Part shown: positions 57,001 through 64,000 of the stretch, one piece after another
Layout of the letters: the number at the start of each line of letters is the position of its first letter
Position numbering within the stretch: position 1 is the first letter of the stretch
Origin: Microcyclospora pomicola
Taxonomy: Eukaryota; Ascomycota; Dothideomycetes; Capnodiales
Reading direction: 5' to 3'
Assembly (NCBI GenBank): GCA_002786065.1
Contig: NHNY01000010.1
Coordinates: 248,001 to 312,000 of the forward strand
DNA length: 64,000 nt
Translations under genes and position numbers: made by a program
The notes under the pieces: generated by a model
What the model was told of the DNA's origin: nothing
Database searches by the model: none
What the model saw: only the letters and a program-made list of their open reading frames with translations

Positions 57001-58211
57001 ACAACTTCGCCGACTCGGCAGGTCTCGCAACGGAAGCTGTTTCCTCAATCCGGACAGTGTCTTCATTGACGCTCGAGCCCCAGATCTGTGCGCAGTACGG
57101 CGAACTTCTCGACGGCATCGTCAAATCCGTCACTCGTGCTACGATCACCAACATGATCTTGTACGCGCTATCGCAATCATTGGACTTCCTGATCATGGCG
57201 CTTGGATTCTGGTATGGCTCGACACTGATCGCGAGCGGTGAATATACCGTGCAGCAATTCTTCCGTATCTACATCGCTGTTGTGTTTGGAGGGCAGGCAG
57301 CTGGGCAGTTCTTCGGCTACACCACATCTATGACCAAAGCCAAACCGGCCGCGAACTACATTCTATGGCTCCGTACCCTCAAGACACATATCGGCGAGAA
57401 CGACAGCAACAAACGGCAAGGGCCTGCGAACGGTGACTCCCCAATCACCGTGGAAGACGTCGAGTTCAGCTACAAGCAGCGTCGCGCGCGTGTGCTCCGC
57501 GGAATCGACCTCACCATCCAGCCCGGTACCTATGCCGCCTGTGTCGGTTCTTCCGGATGTGGCAAGAGTACGCTCATCTCCCTCCTCGAGCGCTTCTACG
57601 ACCCCACCGCCGGCACTATCTCGCTCGGCCACCAGAACATCACCTCCATGTCCCCGCGCCTCTACCGCAACTACATGTCGCTCGTCCAGCAAGAGCCCAC
57701 GCTCTACCAAGGCTCGGTCCGCGACAACATCTCGCTCGGCCTGTCGTACACGCCGACGGATAACGAAATCCTCGACGCGTGCCGACAAGCCAACGCGCTG
57801 GAGTTCGTCTCCTCCCTCCCCGAAGGCCTCTCCACCCCCTGCGGCTCCAAAGGCTCGCAATTCTCCGGTGGTCAGCGTCAACGCATCGCAATCGCGCGCG
57901 CCCTCATCCGCAAACCCCGCCTCCTCCTCCTCGACGAGGCGACGTCGGCGCTCGACACGCAGAGCGAGCGCATCGTGCAGCAGACGCTCGACGACGCCGC
58001 CGCGACCCGCACCACCATCGCCGTCGCCCATCGCCTCAGCACCATTCAGCACGCCGACATCATTTTTGTGTTTTCCGACGGCCGCATCGTCGAGCGCGGC
58101 ACCCACCACGAGCTGCGGCGGATGCGCGGGCGCTACTACGAGATGTGTCTCGCGCAGTCGCTCGATGCGGACGTCGGCGGCGGGCCGGCGTTGAAGGAGA
58201 TGAAGATTTAG
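54016..58211 (+). CDS. ABC transporter, ABCB/MDR type full transporter
   Basis: ATP-driven exporter with TMD-NBD-TMD-NBD layout. Five exons (54016-54243, 54301-54676, 54728-55906, 55964-56616, 56673-58211), introns 51-57 nt, 1324 residues, normal for P-glycoprotein-like pumps. NBD1: Walker A GASGCGKST (about 452), signature LSGGQKQRIAIAR, Walker B ILLLDEATSALD. NBD2: GSSGCGKST (about 1103), FSGGQRQRIAIAR, LLLLDEATSALD. Both sites look catalytically complete. The N-terminus has a poly-Glu run encoded by GAG/GGA repeats. A basic RRSTRMSKRQSRRQSQRWSS linker joins the halves and may be phosphorylated. The last 750 nt are strikingly GC-rich compared with the 5' half. Substrates unknown. Confidence 0.96.
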
Positions 58212-58559
58212 CGAGCATGGGGATACTGATTTACCGCATTTAAAGAGGATGTTCGGTCTGGCTGTACATAGCGAGGTTGATTGTAAGAAAGACCAAGTCA
58301 TCATGGGGCGATGTTCATTGTTTAAAATACCTTATGCATGGTTGTCCGTGGAGCGTTGCTCTTTAGCTTTTGTTCTGTGTCGCTCTTTGGTTACGTTCTC
58401 GTCCCTGTCCCATCAGCTAGGGGCGAAATATATGTCCGGCTTGGCGAGTGAGGTGCATCACTTTTGCGACACGTATATACCATGAAAGAGTACGATTGAG
58501 ATACACGCAGTGTACAATACAATACGATATGATAACCTATGTTCTATCCCCGTCTCCCA

Positions 58560-58607
58560 CTGATCTACTGACCTACCGATCTACTATTCTATAAATCTAC
58601 TGATCTA
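58560..58607. repeat. Degenerate GATCTACT repeats
   Basis: Five imperfect units of the form CTGATCTA, CTGACCTAC, CGATCTACT, ATAAATCTA, CTGATCTA in tandem. Local slippage-type repeat in the ABC gene's 3' flank. Confidence 0.7.
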
Positions 58608-58940
58608 TGTGTTGCTAGGCTTGACTCTGTCCTCTACACCACTCTATATATTTTAGGTACCTACCTTACCCATCGACATGTCGGTCGACTCCAGAATGGA
58701 CCAGATATATACCCGATAGGAGCAAGAAGTGTTTACCTGCCATACGGTTGAACAGCTTATTGAATGGCGCCATGTCCTTAAGTTCCGAATATCATCATCA
58801 CATCATTCGCGATGCCGAAGATGGACAGCATCTTATTACCTTAGGTAGGCATGAATTTAGGGATAGTTATAGAAAGAGGCCCTCCTTCCGCAGCGTGTAG
58901 GACCGTCTCGTCTTGTTGTATATAAAACCGCAGCTTCGAC

Positions 58941-58976
58941 CCTAGGTAGGTAGATAGGTAGGTACCTAGGTAGGTA
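58941..58976. repeat. TAGG tetranucleotide repeat with palindrome
   Basis: Runs of TAGG interrupted by TAGA and by the palindrome TAGGTACCTA (58959-58968), after which the repeat continues as GGTAGGTAAA. Similar elements lie at 58654-58667 and 58837-58849. Confidence 0.85.
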
Positions 58977-60420
58977 AACGTCAACCCTAAGGAGAAAAAA
59001 AAGTGCAATTTCGTGACGGGTTGTGAAATTCCACGGTATCTACCTTACTCATACTACCAGGCAAGCAAGCATATCTGTGAAGTCTATAGCTAAAGCTCTT
59101 TATTTCCTAGGTAAGGTTGACTTGTAGAAAGCTATGTGAACTTATGTGAGTAGGTAGCTACCGTACTTAGGGTTCACTGAATCCTGCGGTACGGTTCGTT
59201 GAAGTACAGTACATTATTTACACCGAGCGATTTCCATGTAATTCTTGCATGGGCGTTGCATGAGCATTGCATCGCATTACATTACATGACGGTGGAGCGG
59301 TATCCGGTTTCCGCTTCCAACTGCTCTACTTCCATACCTTACCTGATCGTTGCTGCGGCAGTATTACCCGACGTGATATTAGGTCTCTGGGAAGGAATGT
59401 GGTTCGGGTCGTGGTGGGGTTCAGGTTCCGGTCGAGGGATGTGGAGGGGATGACATACGATGGGGATGATACAAGGGAGATGTTGGATGAGTGGCAGGGA
59501 AGATGAAGTAAGTAAGGTACAGTACGTCCTTTAGGGTAAGCCTGTGAGGAAGACAGGGCGAGAGGGTATATCCGGCTTTTGCCTGCGACCGTACCGCTGG
59601 GTTGACACTTCAATGGTCGCTAAGGACTGCCTTGGATGGAGAAGAACTGCACTGCACTACACTGCCAACGGTGAGGATGGTAGGTAGGGATCACATATGT
59701 ACATCGGCAAATGTCAAGAGGAGCAAACGACGGAGATGGGGATGTTGTGCCTGACATCTCAGTAAGAGTCCACGCGGTCTAGGCTCTTGTCCAGGGCGTT
59801 TCAGGCGACCGATGTCTGTGTGAGAGGCATGCAGCGTCCCTTGCAATTCCATCGCGAGTGCATGTAATGTTGCAGGCGCCGAGCTGTGTTGGGCTCCTCG
59901 GCGGTTACAGCGCTCGTATGCACTGCAAATGACAGGACACGGTAGGCCGAGAAGGCAAAAGGGCACAGGTAAACAGAGCACAGAGAAAGTCTCGGGCCCC
60001 AGAGCCTAGAGGACGTGCAAACGAGTCGAGTGTCACGCCACACACGTTCCTAGCCGGCCGACCATACCTACCGAGCTGCAGCCTCACTTGGCGCGTGGAA
60101 ATTAGGACTGAGTGGCCGTTTGCTGCTGGTGTCGGGGAGTGGAGAATCATGACCGCCACTGACGCATGCTGCGCTCGGTCATGCACTGTCCCAAGGGAGA
60201 GATGGGAGGGAATCGCCAGGTTGCTCACCGATCGAGGCGAGGCAGGATTGGGCGGGCTGAGCTACGCCTCAACCACCGGCTACTCTCGTACGGTGCGGTG
60301 TGTCTGGGGGCCGGAGACGCTGAGGGATGGCCAGCCGCGTTCCCAGCGCCAGAAAGCAGTGTCCAGACGCAACCATGGGCGGCAGTGGTGGCAGGATCTC
60401 TACCCCAGAGTATCCTACAG

Positions 60421-60428
60421 TATAAAAG
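60421..60428 (+). promoter_or_regulatory. TATA-box-like TATAAAAG
   Basis: Perfect TATAAAAG in a GC-rich setting, about 830 bp before the next ATG on this strand. If used, the leader would be long or spliced. Could be chance. Confidence 0.3.
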
Positions 60429-61057
60429 ACAGATGGCGTGAGTGGACGGAATGGGGTGGATGGGTACTGGCGGGGAAGTGAATCGCCGGCGAATGCCGTC
60501 TGCGGAGGGAGAGTTGTGTTGTCGTCGATGATGGTCATGAGATAGCCGAGAGCCTGGACTGGCACGATTGGGTGCAGCGTGTCACCGATAGGGCTTGTGC
60601 AAAAAGAACAGGTTTCTGACTGCCGCCCGTGTGGTCGAGGTCGGACCGAAACGCCGGCCGATGATAAGACGAAACGGGTGAGAGCGCAGCAGTGACAGAT
60701 CTAGACGCGAGTACGCAACACCACCACCACGCCACCTTCGCTCCCTCACCACTCCAACCCCGACGACCTTCCGCTGCATCTCCGCTCCGCCGCCCATCGG
60801 CCTGTCTCGCCGGAGCCACAGGCGCGTATACCCCTGGACACGGCAAAGTGTAAGTGCGGGTGGTGCAGGCAGACTGGACGAGAGAGCGAACAGACTCGGG
60901 ACCACAGGGGACTAGACCTCGACCCGTCAGGCTACGGCAGCTCTAGCCGCCACGCCGGTGCCATGTGCGGATCGGCGCGACCTCGTGGAAGAATGTCGGG
61001 CGCATGGGAGGATGTTGCATGACATGTCCCTCCATCCTCAAGACCTGGCCCGCCAAC

Positions 61058-61200
61058 ACTACTCAACCTCTGCATTCGCTTTCTTCACTCAACACTCTCA
61101 CCTCCCTCCTCGCCCACTCAACCCACTCACCTGCCTATATCCCCACTCGGCCTCACTCGACCTGACCACGACCTCTCCTCCCCAGACCCACCAACGTCAC
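61058..61200 (+). promoter_or_regulatory. Pyrimidine-rich leader tract
   Basis: About 140 nt almost free of G on the plus strand (runs such as CACCTCCCTCCTCGCCCACT). This is typical of strong fungal promoters, where transcription starts at or after the CT block. It ends some 55 nt before the ATG of the Ser-rich protein. Confidence 0.5.
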
Positions 61201-61256
61201 TGGGACAAACAGCGAGCACCCACAGATCGCTCGACTGCCTCCACCCAACACCCACC

Positions 61257-61952
61257 ATGTTCAACAACGACTTCTCCTTCGCGCCCGCTCGATCCGACAG
61301 CTGTGGCTCGCTCATCTCCTCGCCCACCACATCCACCTCTCCCTCGTCCAGTCCGACCTTGCGAGCCGTCTCGCCCTGCTCGCTGTTCTCCGCCCTCCCC
61401 AAACCACAAGCGTCCGTCGCCGACCTGGCCGCCCAACTCGCCGGCTCTCGTATCCGCTCGGAATCTCTCATCCGCTACGACTCGTGCCATGCATACGCCA
61501 ACCTGGACGACGAGGCGGGCTGGATGATCACCGACTCCCCCACCTCCGACTACAAGTCCTCCGCCTCCACCTCGTCCCGGCCTTCCATCGCCTCAGCACA
61601 TCGCCGCTCCTCCAACCGCGCAGCACGGCAATCCACCGCACGGCTGCTCTGCTCCTCCGCCCATCGCCACGACATCGCCGCACTCGTCTCTCGAATGGTG
61701 CACTCCCAAGATCAATGCGCCGTTGCGTGCGCGACCGAGCTGCACCCCTCGGAAATGGCTCTCAGCGCGGATGACGAAGGCTACGACAGTAGCAATGGTA
61801 TGGACGGTGGTTCGTCGGTATACTCACGGCCGAAGTGGGGGTTGGAGTATCGCCGCTCATCGGATATGCGGTGCGCGACGGCCTGTGTGAGCAAGACGAC
61901 GCGGTTCCGCAAGGACCGTGAGCACTCCCGTAGACGGACGGCGGAGAAGTGA
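61257..61952 (+). CDS. Ser-rich hypothetical protein
   Basis: Single exon, 231 residues, start CACCATGTTCAAC in good context after a CT-rich leader. Not recognised. N-terminal half is Ser/Pro/Thr-rich (SSPTTSTSPSSSP). A more ordered segment RHDIAALVSRMVHSQDQCAV (about 140-160) resembles a short conserved helix found in small fungal regulatory proteins, by impression only. The C-terminus is basic (KTTRFRKDREHSRRRTAEK). No signal peptide or membrane segment. The strong leader and codon bias for C/G third positions support a real gene. Confidence 0.65.
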   Translation: MFNNDFSFAPARSDSCGSLISSPTTSTSPSSSPTLRAVSPCSLFSALPKPQASVADLAAQLAGSRIRSESLIRYDSCHAYANLDDEAGWMITDSPTSDYKSSASTSSRPSIASAHRRSSNRAARQSTARLLCSSAHRHDIAALVSRMVHSQDQCAVACATELHPSEMALSADDEGYDSSNGMDGGSSVYSRPKWGLEYRRSSDMRCATACVSKTTRFRKDREHSRRRTAEK

Positions 61953-62879
61953 TCTCATCACATTCATAGGTGACAGTTCACCATGAACATCGCCCTCCTG
62001 GCTTGAAAACCATGTATGGGCAGTGTTCGGGTGGTGGTTGACGATCTACCACGAGGAATCTTTACCGATTTGGCATGAAATTTCGGGTCTTATATATCTT
62101 TAGCATGGCGTTGGTGGCAGCAATTGGGCTTGATGCATTGGCATGATGATTATTGTCGGCACGATGGGGTGGATCTGAGCTATGGATGCACACAGGGTGC
62201 AGCTCATGTTTGCTGGGGATCCAAACGAAAACGATCTGTATGATGGTGCGAAACTTGGCCTGCATGCCATATCGTGGCCTTACCTGAAACAGGCACTTGA
62301 GCAACCATCCTACATGCACAGGGTGAGTTGTGAGGTGTCGGAAGAAATGAAACAAACGTCCTTGGATACCACTTCTCTTTCCTGCTCTCAACAACTCTCT
62401 CGGTCATGTTCTGAAGTCTCCATCCTTGAATCTCTCCTCCGTAAACAGATCTGTCGTAGGTGCAATGTAGCCTACTAAGCACTATGGTACATGTAGCCGG
62501 AAGGCTTGACATGGTTTGAGAAATGATCGACAGCACTTCGGAGGATAAAAGGCCATCGCTCTGAGTAGTCGAGCTTAAGCATTGGAAGGTGTGCTATGAA
62601 TCAATATTCACCTATAATTGAAGCATGCTAGCTTAGGTAGACAAGAACCGATTTTAGTCTTGTATCATCTTGACTTGTGAAGACGTTCTATCAACTCCAC
62701 CTTGTACATGGTATAGCAAGCGGGACAGAAGACGTATTTTTAGGTGCTGTAGAGTAGAACTATCAGCCAGGCACCCACTGACGTCGGCCTCACATCAATA
62801 ATTTTCGCCATTGGCACGAATAACAACACCACCATTGCGTCCACATCAAAGGCGAAGTCAAAAAGAATAAAACAAGAAC
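61953..62879. other. Intergenic, no gene seen
   Basis: About 930 bp between tandem plus-strand genes. Small ORFs on both strands near 62.2-62.5 kb have no support. Confidence 0.5.
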
Positions 62880-64000
62880 ATGGCCACCGAACGGGAATAC
62901 GACCTCATCGTCTTCGGCGCGACAGGCTACACCGGCGAATACTGCGCCAAGCACATCACAACCAACCTGCCGACCGACCTGAAGTGGGCGGTGGCCGGCC
63001 GCAACGCCTCGAAGCTCCAACAGCTGGTCTCGGGGACGCTGCAACCGCTCAACCCCGACCGCAAGGCGCCCGGCATCGAGACGGCGCAGCTGGCCAAGGA
63101 CGACCTCGTGCGCCTGGCGAAGAAGACAAAGGTGCTCATCACGACCGTCGGGCCGTACATCAAGTATGGCTCCGCCGTGCTGGCGGCATGTGCGGAGGCC
63201 GGCACGCATTACCTCGACGTGACGGGCGAGGTCCCGTGGGTGTACGAGATGGTGCAGCAGCACCATGCCACGGCGCAGCGGACGGGCGCCATCATCATCC
63301 CGCAGAACGGCGTCGAGAGCGCGCCCGCCGACCTGCTGGCGTTCGCGCTCACGTCGCATCTCCGCCACTCGCAGGGCCTGGGGACTAGGGAGGTCGTCAT
63401 CAGCACGCACGAGCTCAACGCCGCGCCCTCCGGAGGGACCCTCGCGACCGTCATGGCGATGTTCGAGCTCGGGTCGCTGGCGACGGTGGCCAAGGCCATG
63501 CAGCCGTGGTCGCTGTGTGCGGTTCCCCCGCCGGCGCAGAAGAACCACGCGCGTCCGTTGCTCGAGCGCGTGACGGGACTCCGCACGGTCAAGGATCTGG
63601 GGATCCTGACGAGCAGTCTGCAGGGGCCCAGCGATACCCCGATCGTCCATCGTAGCTGGTCGCTGTACGAGGCCGGCAAGCTGTACGGGCCGAACTTCCA
63701 GGTGCACTGCTACGGCAAGGCGCGCAACTACCTGCTCGGCGTCTTCACGCATTTTGCCATCATCGCCGGCTTCGTCGCCCTGGCTTTGTCGCCGGTCCGC
63801 TGGCTGCTGAAGCGGTACATCTACCAGCCCGGCCAGGGCCCGGATGCAGAGTAAGTCCGCAGTCTACATCTCCATCTCCCCCAGAACGAAGAAGAGAAGA
63901 CTAACAGACGACCTCAGCGCCGCAAGCCGCGAGTCCATCGAATGGCGCGCCATCGCCTCCGCCGACACTACAGACCCGGACCCCAGCGACCCGACTCGCG
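62880..64000 (+). CDS. Saccharopine dehydrogenase-like oxidoreductase, 3' cut by window
   Basis: Exon 1 62880-63850, a 67-nt intron, then exon 2 from 63918 running off the right edge (DAASRESIEWRAIASADT). The Rossmann start EYDLIVFGATGYTGEYCAKH, VLITTVGPYIKYGSAVLAAC, GTHYLDVTGEVPWVYEMVQQ and GVESAPADLLAF are typical of the saccharopine dehydrogenase-like (SCCPDH, mycobacterial trans-acting enoyl reductase) family. They are not those of true Lys1/Lys9. A hydrophobic segment FAIIAGFVALALSPVRWLL near the end of exon 1 suggests membrane or lipid-droplet attachment, as in SCCPDH. Likely acts on a lipid-linked substrate. Exon 1 is strongly GC-rich. Confidence 0.88.

Larger units (their letters stand above)
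58212..61256. other. Long gene-poor stretch with short repeats
   Basis: 3 kb without a supported gene. The left half is AT-richer and holds GATCTAC-type and TAGG-type repeats, TAGGTACCTA palindromes and scattered TTAGGG hexamers. The right half (60.4-61.2 kb) is GC-rich and pyrimidine-rich and is probably the upstream region of the next gene. Confidence 0.5.

Noticed and set aside
57363-58304. 313-codon open frame antisense to the ABC transporter
   Set aside because: A shadow of GC-rich codons in the second NBD. Its translation is Arg/Gly/Glu/Val-rich without motifs, and the sense strand is clearly coding.
62790-63752. 320-codon open frame antisense to the saccharopine-dehydrogenase-like gene
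   Set aside because: Also a GC-rich antisense shadow: low complexity, with sense-strand family motifs throughout.

Overview
The window is nuclear DNA of a filamentous ascomycete (Pezizomycotina). Genes are dense (about 26 loci in 64 kb) and both strands are used. Most have short introns (51-67 nt, GT-AG), and several fungus-specific families are present: Ysc84-like protein, siderophore transporter, fungal carotenoid oxygenase and short fungal BTB proteins. Gene content and sequence style suit a Dothideomycete, perhaps a Mycosphaerella relative, but that is an impression and not a placement. Exon models were built by hand from reading frame, family alignment from memory and splice consensus.

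Layout. 0-8 kb: 3' half of an RRM cyclophilin (Cyp6/PPIL4), a small uncertain ORF, a lysine 2,3-aminomutase and a Ysc84/SH3YL1-type protein. 9.9-19 kb: core machinery, with RPB2, the APC/C activator Cdc20/Slp1 and a kelch-BTB protein. 19-27 kb: a ketopantoate-reductase-like gene head-to-head with an acetolactate-decarboxylase-like gene, nucleoporin Nup53, the mRNA export helicase SUB2 and RNase P subunit Rpr2. 27-33 kb: a 1110-residue low-complexity protein and CDC42. 33-41 kb: a siderophore transporter with a GATA-type iron site, a carotenoid cleavage oxygenase and a divergent MATE exporter. 41-48 kb: a decayed BTB gene next to an intact paralogue, ALG5 and a six-exon protein kinase. 48-58 kb: a monocarboxylate-type MFS carrier, a Zn2Cys6-like cysteine protein and a full-length ABCB transporter. 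58-64 kb: a gene-poor, repeat-flecked stretch, a Ser-rich hypothetical protein and a saccharopine-dehydrogenase-like oxidoreductase cut by the right edge.

I see no transposon, virus-like element, CRISPR array, rRNA or tRNA. Nothing here is clearly a biosynthetic cluster. The observations most worth a second look are the acetolactate-decarboxylase-fold protein that has lost its zinc ligands and faces a ketopantoate-reductase-like gene; a roughly 15-residue insertion just before motif VI of SUB2, together with a 474-nt first intron; the fungal lysine 2,3-aminomutase that keeps both lysine-binding aspartates behind a mitochondrial-looking leader; an ATCAGATAA site in front of the siderophore transporter; and the broken/intact BTB pair that shares an intron position.
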